A stretch of 64,000 nt of DNA from Lachnospiraceae bacterium (GTDB lineage Bacteria > Bacillota > Clostridia > Lachnospirales > Lachnospiraceae): contig CABIZF010000002.1 of NCBI GenBank assembly GCA_902363135.1, positions 551,098-615,097 on the forward strand. The letters are read 5' to 3'. Position 1 is the stretch's first letter; each line of letters starts with the position of its first letter. A program made the position numbers and the translations under genes. Of this stretch, positions 54,234 to 63,590 are shown piece by piece. Under the pieces are notes generated by a model. It worked only from the letters and a program-made list of their open reading frames with translations. It was not told where the DNA came from and searched no databases.

Positions 54234-55346
54234 TCACTGACAGTTCAGCAGTCTGAGCAGAATGCGGGAGACCTGTGCAATTTCAGGGATACTGCAGTAT
54301 TCCTGACAGGTGTGTACGTTGTTCATGGAGGTCGCTATCACGAGTCCCTCGATGCCATGCTGTGCAAAGACGTTGTTGTCACTTCCGCCAAAGGTTCTGT
54401 AAAGAGAAGGCGTCAGTCCCTCCTGCACGACAGCCCGGCGATAGGCAGTGGTCGTGTCGCTGTCGGCTGGCGTTTCATAAGCGATGATATTGACGGTATC
54501 TGTCCAGACAAGCGATGCGCCGAGCGCGTATGCCTCTTTTTCAAATGTCGATTTGTATTGCTGCAGAAGTGCCAGTGCGCGTTCGTGCTTCAGGCTGCGG
54601 ATCTCACCCTTTACCGTGCAGGCTTCTGAGACAATATTCGTACCGGCACCGCCGTGAATCACACCGATGTTTCCGGTCGTTTCCTCATCGATATGCCCCT
54701 GCGGAAGCTGTGCGATTGCTTTTGCCGCAGCTAAGATGGCATTGATACCAGCTTCCGGTCGGAAGCCGGCATGAGAAGCCCTGCCTTGTATGCGGGCTTC
54801 AAAGGAGAGAAGCGTCGGTGCGGCATATGCGGCACTGCCGATTTCACCGCTTAAGTCAAGCACGTAGGCACTGCGGGAACGGATATTGGAAAAGTCAAAC
54901 GCGTTGGCCCCCTTGCAGTACAGCTCCTCGCCGGTCGTAAAGAGCAGCTCGACCGGACGGTGAGAGCTGCCCTGTTCCCGGATCTTTCGGAGCGCCTCAT
55001 AAATCGCAGTCACACCGGCGAGGTCATCCGCGCCGAGCACGGTTGTGCCGTCACTTGTCACCCGATCGCCATCATGGAAAACGGCCTGTTTTTTGCAGGC
55101 AGGTGCGACGGTGTCCATATGTGCCGCCAGTAAGACCGGCTCAAGTGTCTGGTCGCCCTCTATATACGCGTAGAGATTTCCGGCCGTCGATCCGGTCACA
55201 GTACCACTTTTATCCTCCAGCAATGCGATTCCAATTCCGGCAAACAGTGCTTTTATATGATCGGCCATCTCCCGCTCCGAAAGAGAAGGGGAATCGATGG
55301 CAACAAGAGAAGCGAACGTAGCTTTGATGTGTTCGTGAGTAATCAT
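54234..55346 (-). CDS. M20 family peptidase (PepT-like)
   Basis: A 370-residue cytoplasmic metallopeptidase with two zinc ions. First ligand in LAAHMDTVAPACK; bridging Asp in GADDLAGVTAIYEALR; catalytic Glu-Glu in LLFTTGEELYCKGANAFDF; later ligands in YVLDLSGEIG and the C-terminal NNVHTCQEYCSI. The dimerisation domain is inserted at about 180-290 (ASHAGFRPEAGINAILAAAK). It resembles tripeptidase T-like M20 proteins of Clostridia. ATG 55,346 has AAAGGAT upstream; an ATG three codons earlier is possible. It diverges from the metG leader. Confidence 0.9.
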   Translation of the reverse strand: MITHEHIKATFASLVAIDSPSLSEREMADHIKALFAGIGIALLEDKSGTVTGSTAGNLYAYIEGDQTLEPVLLAAHMDTVAPACKKQAVFHDGDRVTSDGTTVLGADDLAGVTAIYEALRKIREQGSSHRPVELLFTTGEELYCKGANAFDFSNIRSRSAYVLDLSGEIGSAAYAAPTLLSFEARIQGRASHAGFRPEAGINAILAAAKAIAQLPQGHIDEETTGNIGVIHGGAGTNIVSEACTVKGEIRSLKHERALALLQQYKSTFEKEAYALGASLVWTDTVNIIAYETPADSDTTTAYRRAVVQEGLTPSLYRTFGGSDNNVFAQHGIEGLVIATSMNNVHTCQEYCSIPEIAQVSRILLRLLNCQ

Positions 55347-55418
55347 GAGAATCATCCTTTCTGTTTTTGATATCCTGGGCTTATTGTAGCGGGGGAAAAG
55401 TGGAATTGCAAGATGAAC

Positions 55419-55447
55419 TTGACAGAATTCATTGCCTGTGCTAAGTT
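55419..55447 (+). promoter_or_regulatory. Promoter of metG
   Basis: TTGACA (55,419-55,424), 17-base spacer, TAAGTT (55,442-55,447), upstream of the T-box leader. Confidence 0.7.
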
Positions 55448-55499
55448 TAAAAATAAAGGTAATAGCGGGTTATCGGAAAATCAGATAAGCAATACACTC

Positions 55500-55772
55500 A
55501 GCGACGAAGAGAGTACACATTCAGAAATGCTACAGAGAATTCCCGAATGGTGAGACGGGGTGCAGGATGGGATGAGGAAGATGGCTTCTGAGAGGCATGT
55601 CCGAGCGGCAGATGGATCATGAGACAGATCGTGCGGTTAGGACATGACAGGTTCGCCTGTTACAGCGACGGGGTATGGGAGTACCCACAGAGGTCTGCGC
55701 CGCGAGGTGTGGATGAATAGAAGTGGTATCACGGGGCAGCTCGTCTTCTGGAAAGAGACGGGGCTGCTTTTT
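55500..55772 (+). promoter_or_regulatory. T-box leader of metG, probably tRNA-Met specific
   Basis: Stem I shows the CAGAGAA..GGTGAGA signature (55,533-55,555), and several ATG codons follow; ATG at 55,581-55,583, followed by G, is a good specifier candidate. The T-box is a variant, AGTGGTATCACGGGG (55,722-55,736). Its variable base T would pair with an A discriminator, as tRNA-Met has. The terminator GCAGC..GCTGC (55,737-55,767) ends in T residues. metG follows after about 90 bases. Assignment of the specifier is by eye. Confidence 0.8.
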
Positions 55773-55862
55773 TATCGAGTCAAGCAAGGCCCCTGCTTCA
55801 ATTGCGCGGAGCAATAAGCAGTGGGTGGGGGCTTGCTACCCGCAGGAAAAGGAGGAGTTACG

Positions 55863-57848
55863 ATGAGTAAACCAAAATATTATATTACGACCGCGATTGC
55901 GTATGCATCCGGCAAGCCGCACATTGGAAATACGTATGAGATCGTGCTGGCAGACAGCATTGCCCGGTTCAAAAGAGAGCAGGGATATGATGTGTTTTTT
56001 CAGACAGGCACCGATGAGCATGGTCAGAAGATCGAACTGAAGGCCGAAGCAGCCGGGATCACACCAAAGCAGCATGTTGATAAGGTTGCAGGCGAGATCC
56101 GTCGTATCTGGGATCTGATGAATACGTCCTATGACAAATTTATCCGTACAACGGATCCGGAGCATGAGCTGCAGGTACAGAAGATTTTCAAAAAGCTGTA
56201 TGAGCAGGGGGATATTTACAAGAGCTCTTACGAGGGACTGTACTGTACGCCGTGCGAGTCCTTCTGGACGGAGTCTCAGCTCGTAGACGGCAAATGCCCG
56301 GATTGCGGACGTGAGGTAAAGCCGGCGAAGGAGGAGGCATATTTCTTTAAAATGAGCAAATATGCAGACCGTCTGATTGAACATATCAATACACATCCGG
56401 AGTTTATCCAGCCGGTATCCAGAAAAAACGAGATGATGAACAACTTCCTGCTGCCGGGTCTGCAGGATCTGTGTGTATCGAGAACATCCTTCAAATGGGG
56501 CATTCCGGTCGACTTTGATGACAAGCATGTCGTATATGTATGGCTGGATGCACTGACCAACTATATCACAGGTATCGGCTATGACTGTGACGGCAACAGC
56601 AGTGAACTGTTTCAGAAAAACTGGCCGGCAGACCTGCACCTGATCGGAAAGGATATCATCCGTTTCCATACGATTTACTGGCCGATCTTTCTGATGGCGC
56701 TCGGCCTTCCGCTTCCGAAGCAGGTATTCGGGCATCCTTGGCTGCTGCAGGGCGATGGAAAGATGAGCAAGTCCAAGGGAAATGTGCTGTATGCCGATGA
56801 CCTCGTTGATTTCTTTGGCGTAGATGCGGTGCGCTACTTCGTACTGCATGAGATGCCGTTCGACAATGACGGTGTCATTTCCTGGGAGCTGATGGTAGAG
56901 CGTATGAACTCCGATCTGGCCAATACGCTTGGCAACCTTGTGAACCGCACGATCTCCATGACCAACAAGTATTTTGGTGGTGTGGTGAGGAATGCAGGCG
57001 TATCTGAACCGGTGGATGAAGAGCTGAAGGCAGTAGCGCTCGCGGTTCCGGGCAAGGTTAGCAAGAAGATGGACGATCTGCGTGTGGCAGATGCGATCAC
57101 GGAGATATTCACGCTGTTCAAGCGCTGCAATAAGTATATTGATGAGACGATGCCGTGGGCACTGGCAAAGGATGAGGCAAAGCAGGACCGTCTTGCAACC
57201 GTGCTTTACAATCTGACCGAGAGCATTGCGATCGGTGCCTCCCTTCTGGAGTCCTTTATGCCGGATACGTCAGAGAAGATTCTGACACAGCTGAATGCGA
57301 AGAAGCGCAGCCTGGATGAGATGAATACATTCGGACTGTATGAGTCCGGCACAAGGGTAACGGATCAGCCGGAAATCCTGTTCGCACGCCAGGATGTAAA
57401 AGAGGTGCTGGAGCGCGCAGAGAAGCTGCATGAGGCACAGGCTGCCGCAGCGGCTGCAGAGGCAGGAAGCACGGAAGAAAAGGCTGCTGAAGAAGAGACG
57501 GGCATCGACATCGAGCCAAAGGAAGAGATCACCTTTGATGACTTTGAAAAGCTGCAGTTCCAGGTAGGTGAGATCATTGCATGTGAGGCTGTAAAGAAGT
57601 CGAAAAAGCTGCTCTGCTCTCAGGTAAAGATCGGAAGTCAGGTAAAGCAGATCGTATCCGGTATCAAGGCGCATTATACGCCGGAGGAAATGGTCGGCAA
57701 GAAGGTGATGGTTCTGGTGAATCTGAAGCCGGCAAAGCTGGCAGGTGTCCTTTCAGAAGGAATGCTGTTGTGTGCGGAGGATGAGAACGGAGAGCTGTCG
57801 CTGATGGTGCCAGAGAAGAAGATGCCATCCGGAGCGGAGATTTGCTGA
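55863..57848 (+). CDS. metG: Methionyl-tRNA synthetase
   Basis: Charges tRNA-Met. 661 residues. HIGH-type motif in YASGKPHIGNTYEIVLADSI; zinc knuckle with YCTPCESFW and KCPDCGREV; KMSKS motif in LQGDGKMSKSKGNVLYADDL. Anticodon-binding domain at about 390-530. An Ala/Glu-rich linker (AAAAAAEAGSTEEKAAEEE) leads to the C-terminal tRNA-binding domain (FEKLQFQVGEIIACEAVKKS ... VNLKPAKLAGVLSEGML). GGAGG 8 bases before ATG 55,863 fixes the start. Transcription is under T-box control. Confidence 0.97.
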   Translation: MSKPKYYITTAIAYASGKPHIGNTYEIVLADSIARFKREQGYDVFFQTGTDEHGQKIELKAEAAGITPKQHVDKVAGEIRRIWDLMNTSYDKFIRTTDPEHELQVQKIFKKLYEQGDIYKSSYEGLYCTPCESFWTESQLVDGKCPDCGREVKPAKEEAYFFKMSKYADRLIEHINTHPEFIQPVSRKNEMMNNFLLPGLQDLCVSRTSFKWGIPVDFDDKHVVYVWLDALTNYITGIGYDCDGNSSELFQKNWPADLHLIGKDIIRFHTIYWPIFLMALGLPLPKQVFGHPWLLQGDGKMSKSKGNVLYADDLVDFFGVDAVRYFVLHEMPFDNDGVISWELMVERMNSDLANTLGNLVNRTISMTNKYFGGVVRNAGVSEPVDEELKAVALAVPGKVSKKMDDLRVADAITEIFTLFKRCNKYIDETMPWALAKDEAKQDRLATVLYNLTESIAIGASLLESFMPDTSEKILTQLNAKKRSLDEMNTFGLYESGTRVTDQPEILFARQDVKEVLERAEKLHEAQAAAAAAEAGSTEEKAAEEETGIDIEPKEEITFDDFEKLQFQVGEIIACEAVKKSKKLLCSQVKIGSQVKQIVSGIKAHYTPEEMVGKKVMVLVNLKPAKLAGVLSEGMLLCAEDENGELSLMVPEKKMPSGAEIC

Positions 57849-57872
57849 GGCAATACTTATAAACGAAAATAG

Positions 57873-57915
57873 AAACAGGCTGTCTGTGGCAAACGCTCAC
57901 AGGACAGCCTGTTTT
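57873..57915 (+). terminator. Terminator of metG
   Basis: AAACAGGCTGTC (57,873-57,884) pairs with GACAGCCTGTTT (57,903-57,914), loop partly paired by TGTG/CACA, then TT. Located 25 bases after the stop. Confidence 0.85.
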
Positions 57916-57982
57916 AGATAAGAGATAACAATTGTAAAAAAACAGAACAGTAGAAGAAGATATAAAAAGAAAGGAATTTGAT

Positions 57983-59353
57983 ATGGGAGAGGACAGAAAA
58001 GAGGCCCAATTCCGGAAGATGACCGGAGAGAAGATACCGGGTCTGATTTTATCACTTGCAGTGCCGACGATCATCAGTATGATTGTGACGGCGATTTACA
58101 ATACCGCGGATACCTACTTTGTTTCAAAGCTCGGAACGAGTGCTTCCGGTGCGGTCGGTATCGTGATGTCATTGATGGGGCTGATACAGAGCTTAGGCTT
58201 CATGATCGGAATGGGCTCCGGAAGCTGGATGTCCCGGCTGCTTGGAGAGAAAAAGGATGAGACGGCTTCCAAGGTGGCAGCGAGCGGATTTTATTTTTCG
58301 CTGGTACTTGGCTTGCTGGTTGCAGTGATGGGATGCTGCTTTCTGGATCCGCTGGTCGGTCTGCTCGGCGCGACGGAGACAATCCGGCCTTATGCGCGTG
58401 AGTATGCGCAGTATATCCTGTATGCGTCTCCGTTTTTAATTGCTTCGTTTACGATGAATAAGATGCTCTGTGCGGAGGGAAAAGCGCGCTTTGCGATGAT
58501 CGGCATCGCTTCCGGCGGTGTCCTGAACATGTTTCTGGATCCGATCTTCATTTTCGGGCTGAAGCTCGGAATCGCAGGTGCAGCGATTGCGACCGGTTTG
58601 AGTCAGATTGTGGGATTTTGCATTTTGCTTTACATGTTTGTGAGCGGACGCACGATCGCAGACCTGCGGTGGAAAAATGCATCGCGGCATATCGGTATGT
58701 ACGTCCGGATTATAGGATCCGGCCTGCCGTCCTTTTTCCGGCAGGGTCTGGCAAGTGTGGCGACGATCGCTCTGAACTGGATGGCGGCAGGCTACGGAGA
58801 CGCGGCGGTATCGGCAATGGCGATTGTCAGCAAGGTTTTTATGCTGATCTTTTCCGTACTCATCGGCTTCGGGCAGGGCTATCAGCCGGTAGCAGGGTAC
58901 AATTACGGGGCAAAGCGTTATGACCGTGTGCGGGAGGCGTTTTTGTTTATGTCGGTATCGGCAACGGTATTCATGGCGATCTGTGCGGTGCCGGGTTATC
59001 TGGCAGCGCCGCATTTGATTCGTCTGTTCATCGGCAATGATGCGGATGTCGTCCGGATCGGCACACAGGCCTTACGCTTTCAGTGTCTGACGATGGCGCT
59101 GCTGCCATTGAATATCTGCTGTAACATGACTTTCCAGACAATCGGGAGGACCGGTCTTGCGACCTTTTTATCGACTGCGCGTCAGGGCTATGTGTTCTTT
59201 CCGGTGATTTTTCTGCTGCCGCGTGTTTGGGGCCTGACCGGAGTCGAGGCGGCACAGCCTATTGCGGATGCAGTGGCATTTCTGATCTGCATTCCGTATA
59301 CCGTGGGGTTTTTGAGGGAGTTACGGGAGGCCAATTCGGTAATGAGCAAGTAG
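57983..59353 (+). CDS. MATE family efflux transporter
   Basis: A 456-residue transporter with about 12 membrane helices, exchanging Na+ or H+ for drugs or metabolites. It starts MGEDRKEAQFRKMTGEKIPG, and the first helix reads LILSLAVPTIISMIVTAIYN, with TADTYFVSKLGTSASGAVG, both usual for the DinF/NorM-like MATE groups. AAAGGAA precedes the ATG. The last residues and stop (ATGAGCAAGTAG) lie inside an intergenic repeat, so the native C-terminus may have been replaced by the repeat. Confidence 0.92.
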   Translation: MGEDRKEAQFRKMTGEKIPGLILSLAVPTIISMIVTAIYNTADTYFVSKLGTSASGAVGIVMSLMGLIQSLGFMIGMGSGSWMSRLLGEKKDETASKVAASGFYFSLVLGLLVAVMGCCFLDPLVGLLGATETIRPYAREYAQYILYASPFLIASFTMNKMLCAEGKARFAMIGIASGGVLNMFLDPIFIFGLKLGIAGAAIATGLSQIVGFCILLYMFVSGRTIADLRWKNASRHIGMYVRIIGSGLPSFFRQGLASVATIALNWMAAGYGDAAVSAMAIVSKVFMLIFSVLIGFGQGYQPVAGYNYGAKRYDRVREAFLFMSVSATVFMAICAVPGYLAAPHLIRLFIGNDADVVRIGTQALRFQCLTMALLPLNICCNMTFQTIGRTGLATFLSTARQGYVFFPVIFLLPRVWGLTGVEAAQPIADAVAFLICIPYTVGFLRELREANSVMSK

Positions 59354-59380
59354 CAAAACGGATTGTGAATATCCGTTTTG
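59341..59380. repeat. Repeat unit at the end of the MATE gene, with hairpin
   Basis: ATGAGCAAGTAGC (59,342-59,354), then AAAACGGAT/ATCCGTTTT (59,355-59,363 with 59,371-59,379). The same arrangement with small changes is found inverted at about 50,806-50,840, and the first part also at 63,701-63,713. It may act as the terminator of the MATE gene. Confidence 0.65.
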
Positions 59381-59517
59381 ACCAATGCTGTGCATGGAAA
59401 TCATCTCTGTGCATGACATTTTTTATAAAACAGCGCTTCCTTATCCGCCAAAGATGCGGTATACTAAAAGAGGGTTCTGCAGGACCTATGAAAGGAATAA
59501 CAGGAGGTTTTAAAATT

Positions 59518-60918
59518 ATGAAAGAGAATGTATGGAAGACATATACAGATGAGCAGGTAAAGGAGCTGGAGGCGCTCTCAGGACGCTATAAGGCATTTTT
59601 GAATGCGGGAAAGACCGAGCGGGAATGTGCAGCGGAGGCAATCCGTCTGGCGAGAGCAGCCGGGTATCAGAGCCTGGAGGAAGTGCAGAAGACCGGAAAG
59701 AAGCTGGAGGCAGGCGATAAGGTGTATGCCTGCGGAATGAAAAAGATGCTTGTGCTGTTTCAGATCGGCAGGAAGCCGCTGGAGGATGGCATGCGGATCC
59801 TCGGTGCTCATATTGATTCCCCGCGCCTGGACCTGAAGCAGAATCCGCTGTATGAGGATACGGAGATGGCTTACCTTGATACTCATTATTATGGTGGAGT
59901 GAAGAATTATCAGTGGGTAACAATTCCGCTTGCAATTCACGGCGTGGTCGCAAAGAAGGATGGCAGTGTCGTAGAGATCTGCATCGGCGAGAAGGAAGAC
60001 GATCCGGTCGTATTTGTCTCCGATTTACTGATCCATCTGGCTGCACAGCAGATGGACAAGAAGGCAAAGGTTGTGATCGAAGGAGAGAATCTGGACATTC
60101 TGATCGGCAGCCGCCCGCTGGCAAAGACAGAAGGCGAGGAAGAGGAAAAGGCAGACAAAGAGGCTGTCAAGGCAAATATTCTCGGTATTCTGAAGGAGAA
60201 GTACGGGATCGAGGAGGATGATTTCCTTTCAGCAGAGCTGGAGATCGTACCGGCAGACAAGGCAAGAGACTGCGGACTGGATCGCAGTATGATTATGGCC
60301 TATGGACAGGATGACCGTGTGTGTGCTTACACCTCTCTGGAGGCACAGCTTGCGATTCCGGTACAGGAGCGTACGACCTGCTGTCTGCTTGTAGATAAGG
60401 AAGAGATCGGAAGCGTCGGTGCGACCGGTATGCAGTCCCGTTTTTTTGAAAATACCGTCGCAGAGCTTCTGGAGTGCATGGGCGAGTACAGCGAGCTGAA
60501 GCTGCGCAGGGCACTTTCCCGCAGCCGGATGCTCTCATCTGATGTCAGTGCGGCATATGATCCGCTGTTTGCATCCTGCTTTGAGAAGAAGAACAGCGCA
60601 TATTTCGGACATGGACTGGTATTTAATAAGTATACCGGAGCACGCGGCAAGAGCGGAAGCAATGATGCAAATGCAGAGTACCTGGCGGCGATCCGTGCGA
60701 TGATGGATGAGCATAATGTCGCATTTCAGACGGCAGAGCTCGGCAAGATCGACGTCGGTGGCGGCGGAACGATTGCCTATATCACAGCACTTTACGGCAT
60801 GGAGGTCATCGACAGCGGCGTGGCGGTGCTGAACATGCATGCACCGCTGGAGGTGACGAGCAAGGCGGATGTATATGAGGCGTACAAGGGATATTGTGCG
60901 TTCTTGCAGGAGGCATAA
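59518..60918 (+). CDS. M18 family aminopeptidase
   Basis: A 466-residue zinc aminopeptidase (aspartyl aminopeptidase-like). Zinc and catalytic motifs in order: RILGAHIDSPRLDLKQNPLY, THYYGGVKNYQWVTIPLAIH, LLVDKEEIGSVGATGMQSRF (catalytic Glu-Glu), SSDVSAAYDPLF, and the final His in GVAVLNMHAPLEVTSKADVY. AGGAGG 11 bases upstream fixes ATG 59,518; the frame further up overlaps the MATE gene and is rejected. Acts on N-terminal residues of peptides in the cytoplasm. Monocistronic. Confidence 0.93.
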   Translation: MKENVWKTYTDEQVKELEALSGRYKAFLNAGKTERECAAEAIRLARAAGYQSLEEVQKTGKKLEAGDKVYACGMKKMLVLFQIGRKPLEDGMRILGAHIDSPRLDLKQNPLYEDTEMAYLDTHYYGGVKNYQWVTIPLAIHGVVAKKDGSVVEICIGEKEDDPVVFVSDLLIHLAAQQMDKKAKVVIEGENLDILIGSRPLAKTEGEEEEKADKEAVKANILGILKEKYGIEEDDFLSAELEIVPADKARDCGLDRSMIMAYGQDDRVCAYTSLEAQLAIPVQERTTCCLLVDKEEIGSVGATGMQSRFFENTVAELLECMGEYSELKLRRALSRSRMLSSDVSAAYDPLFASCFEKKNSAYFGHGLVFNKYTGARGKSGSNDANAEYLAAIRAMMDEHNVAFQTAELGKIDVGGGGTIAYITALYGMEVIDSGVAVLNMHAPLEVTSKADVYEAYKGYCAFLQEA

Positions 60919-60960
60919 GCTTCACATAACTCCCACTGAGTCAATTATGAATGCAGATAA

Positions 60961-61012
60961 GCATTCCCACGCTTCAAGTGTGTGGAACACTAAATGGTGG
61001 GTGGGGGAATGC
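60961..61012 (+). other. Hairpin in the leader of the ABC transporter locus
   Basis: GCATTCCCAC (60,961-60,970) pairs with GTGGGGGAATGC (61,001-61,012), with one unpaired pair of G. It precedes the substrate-binding protein gene by 38 bases. No T run follows and I recognise no riboswitch class. Confidence 0.4.
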
Positions 61013-61049
61013 AAAAAATGCCCGCAGTTGTGGAGAAAGGCGGCACAAA

Positions 61050-62069
61050 ATGAAAAAGAGAATATGGATAATGGCAATGGTACTCGCGGCAGGCTTTGCG
61101 ATGAGTGCATCGGCGGAGGAGACGACAGAAGCGACGACAGAAATAGCCACGGAAGCAGTGGCAGGGGATGCAGCTGTAATTCGCATTGGCTCTTTAAAGG
61201 GACCGACATCTATGGGACTTGTCTCACTGATGCAGAAGGCAAAGGCTGGTGAGACGAAAGAGGCATATGATTTTACAATGGTGACGGCGGCAGATGAACT
61301 GCTCGGAAAAGTCATCAGCGGGGATCTGGATATTGCGCTCGTTCCGGCCAATGTAGCCAGCGTACTTTATAATAAGACCGAGGGCGGAGTGCAGGCGATC
61401 GATATCAATACACTCGGTGTGCTCTATGTGGTGGAGAATGGCGACCAGGTACAGTCTATTGCAGATCTGAGGGGGAAGACCCTGTATCTGACCGGCAAGG
61501 GGACGACGCCGGATTATGTCATCCAGTATCTGCTAAAGGCCAATGGTGTGACAACGGATGATGTGACACTGGAGTATAAATCGGAGGCGACGGAGGTCGT
61601 AGCAGCACTCGCAGAGGATACCGCAGCGATCGGATTGCTTCCGCAGCCGTTTGTGACCGCGGCAATGGCGCAAAATGAAAATTTGCGCGTGGCGCTGGAT
61701 CTCACGGCGGAATGGGATGCGACACAGGAAGAAGGCGGAAGCCGCCTTGTGACGGGCGTAACGATCGCGAGGACGGATTTTCTTGAGGAAAATGAAGATG
61801 CGGTGAAGGATTTCCTTGCGGAGCATGAGGAGTCTGCTGCATTTACAAATGAGAATCCCGAGCAGGCAGCACAGTGGATTGCGGAGCTGGAGATTGTGGC
61901 GAAGGCACCGATTGCTCAGAAGGCAATTCCGGCGTGCAATATTACCTGTATCGACGGAAACGAGATGAAGGATGCACTTGGCGGATATTTGAGCGCACTG
62001 TATGAGCTTGAGCCGACCTCGATCGGAGGGGCGCTTCCGGCAGATGATTTTTACTACGGCGCAAAATAA
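61050..62069 (+). CDS. ABC transporter substrate-binding protein (NMT1/SsuA-like)
   Basis: A 339-residue periplasmic-binding-protein type II. Signal peptide MKKRIWIMAMVLAAGFAMSA, with cleavage near SASAEE, then a Thr/Glu linker. The core follows the SsuA/ThiY pattern: IRIGSLKGPTSMGLVSLMQK, DLDIALVPANVASVLYNKT, LRGKTLYLTGKGTTPDYVIQ, and VAALAEDTAAIGLLPQPFV. It has no lipobox cysteine, so it is not an ordinary Gram-positive lipoprotein. The gene is followed after 11 bases by the fused permease-ATPase gene. Ligand not known; the family binds nitrate, sulfonates, taurine or pyrimidine precursors. Confidence 0.9.
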   Translation: MKKRIWIMAMVLAAGFAMSASAEETTEATTEIATEAVAGDAAVIRIGSLKGPTSMGLVSLMQKAKAGETKEAYDFTMVTAADELLGKVISGDLDIALVPANVASVLYNKTEGGVQAIDINTLGVLYVVENGDQVQSIADLRGKTLYLTGKGTTPDYVIQYLLKANGVTTDDVTLEYKSEATEVVAALAEDTAAIGLLPQPFVTAAMAQNENLRVALDLTAEWDATQEEGGSRLVTGVTIARTDFLEENEDAVKDFLAEHEESAAFTNENPEQAAQWIAELEIVAKAPIAQKAIPACNITCIDGNEMKDALGGYLSALYELEPTSIGGALPADDFYYGAK

Positions 62070-62080
62070 AGTAATTCGCT

Positions 62081-63565
62081 ATGGGCAGAGAAAAACAAAA
62101 CCAAGTGAAATGCCGGATTCCAAAACGGATCCGGCAGCTTCTGATTCTTCTGATCTGGCTTTTGCTATGGCAGCTTCTGGCGGAGCTGATTCACAATCGA
62201 ATCCTCTTTGTCGGACCGGCAGAGGCTTTTGCGGCGCTTTTTTTGCAGTTGCCGACGGTAGAGTTCTGGCGGACTGTGCTGCATTCCTCTTTTCGTATCT
62301 GCAGCGGGTATTTGCTTGCTTTTTTGCTGGGGGTGCTGTTTGGCATTCTGGCTTATAAAAAATGGTATGCAGAGGAATTTCTGGAACCGGCTGTGGCATT
62401 GCTGCAATCAATTCCGGTTGCTTCCTTTGTCATTCTGGCACTGATCTGGATCGGATCGAAGAATCTGGCAGTACTGATCAGCTTTGTCATTGTCTTTCCG
62501 GTTATTTACCGCAATACGCTGCAGGGTATGAAAGCGGCGGATGAGCAGCTGCTGGAGATGGCGGATGTATTCGGAATGTCCGCATGGAGCCGGTTGTGGT
62601 ATGTATACCGCCCGGCGCTGCTTCCGTATTTACTGGCCGGAAGCCGGATAGCATGCGGGATGGCGTGGAAGTCCGGAGTCGCGGCGGAGGTCATCGGCGT
62701 ACCGGAGCTCTCGATTGGTGAGAAGCTGTATATGGCCAAAATTTATCTGTCGACGGCTGAGCTGTTTGCGTGGACGTTTGTGGTGATCGTCGTGAGCAGA
62801 CTTCTGGAACGTGCCTTTTTATGGCTGCTGGGACAGCTTTCTGCAAAGCGGATGGGAGATAGAAGAGAGCGGACCGCAAATCGAACGAAACGCCTGGAAG
62901 GGATGGCTGCAGCCGACCGGAAGCGATGGGCGGCTTCTTCTGTGAAGGTGCGGTCACTCTCCAAGGCTTACAGGGAGAAAACGGTTCTGTCTGACCTGTC
63001 GTTTTCTCTGGAAGCAGGTCAGATATACTGTCTGATGGGGACATCAGGGATCGGAAAGACGACGCTGCTGCGGATTCTGATGGGACTGGAGACGCCGGAT
63101 AAGGGAAGTGCTGTACCTGAAATTCGTCCGGAATCAGCAATCAGCGCGGTATTTCAGGAAAATCGGCTGCTCGGCTATGCAGATGCGCTTGACAATATCC
63201 GGATTGCCGGAGGCAGGCGCGGCCTTTGCTGTACGCCGCAGGAGGTATTACAGAATCTGATCGAGCCGGAGGCATGGCAGAAAAGAACGGAGCTTTTAAG
63301 CGGCGGTATGCAGCGGCGTGTTGCGCTTGCGCGTGCGCTTGCGGTGCGCTCCGGGTTAATTTTGATGGACGAGCCGTTCACGGGGCTGGATGAGGAGACG
63401 AAGAAGCGGACAATTCAGCAGATCTTGCAATTCCGGGCAGGGAGAACACTTCTGGTCGTGACACATCAGGAGGAGGATGTGCAGCTGCTCGGAGCGCGGG
63501 TGCTGCGGGTGAAATGGCACACCAATAAGAGTGAGACAGAAAGCGAGACCTTGGTAATCAGGTGA
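62081..63565 (+). CDS. Fused ABC permease and ATPase (SsuC-SsuB-like)
   Basis: One 494-residue chain with both transporter parts. Residues 1-255 are a BPD_transp_1 permease with about six helices (LLILLIWLLLWQLLAELIHN; LAVLISFVIVFPVIYRNTLQ) and the EAA-type loop DVFGMSAWSRLWYVYRPALL. A basic linker (about 255-285) leads to the ATPase: Walker A LMGTSGIGKTTLLRILMG, Q-loop AVFQENRLL, signature LLSGGMQRRVALARALAV, Walker B GLILMDEPFTGLD, and H-loop LVVTHQEEDV. Related systems encode these as two genes. No frameshift or stop lies between them. A dimer would give a complete transporter. Confidence 0.9.
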   Translation: MGREKQNQVKCRIPKRIRQLLILLIWLLLWQLLAELIHNRILFVGPAEAFAALFLQLPTVEFWRTVLHSSFRICSGYLLAFLLGVLFGILAYKKWYAEEFLEPAVALLQSIPVASFVILALIWIGSKNLAVLISFVIVFPVIYRNTLQGMKAADEQLLEMADVFGMSAWSRLWYVYRPALLPYLLAGSRIACGMAWKSGVAAEVIGVPELSIGEKLYMAKIYLSTAELFAWTFVVIVVSRLLERAFLWLLGQLSAKRMGDRRERTANRTKRLEGMAAADRKRWAASSVKVRSLSKAYREKTVLSDLSFSLEAGQIYCLMGTSGIGKTTLLRILMGLETPDKGSAVPEIRPESAISAVFQENRLLGYADALDNIRIAGGRRGLCCTPQEVLQNLIEPEAWQKRTELLSGGMQRRVALARALAVRSGLILMDEPFTGLDEETKKRTIQQILQFRAGRTLLVVTHQEEDVQLLGARVLRVKWHTNKSETESETLVIR

Positions 63566-63590
63566 AAACCAGATGCCAGGGTCTTTTTGT
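63547..63590 (+). terminator. Terminator of the ABC transporter operon
   Basis: GACCTTGG (63,547-63,554) pairs with CCAGGGTC (63,576-63,583), then TTTTTG. The left arm lies within the last codons of the gene. Confidence 0.75.

Noticed and set aside
59227..59517. N-terminal extension of the M18 aminopeptidase into the MATE gene
   Set aside because: Overlaps the MATE coding region and the repeat; AGGAGG at ATG 59,518 fixes the start.
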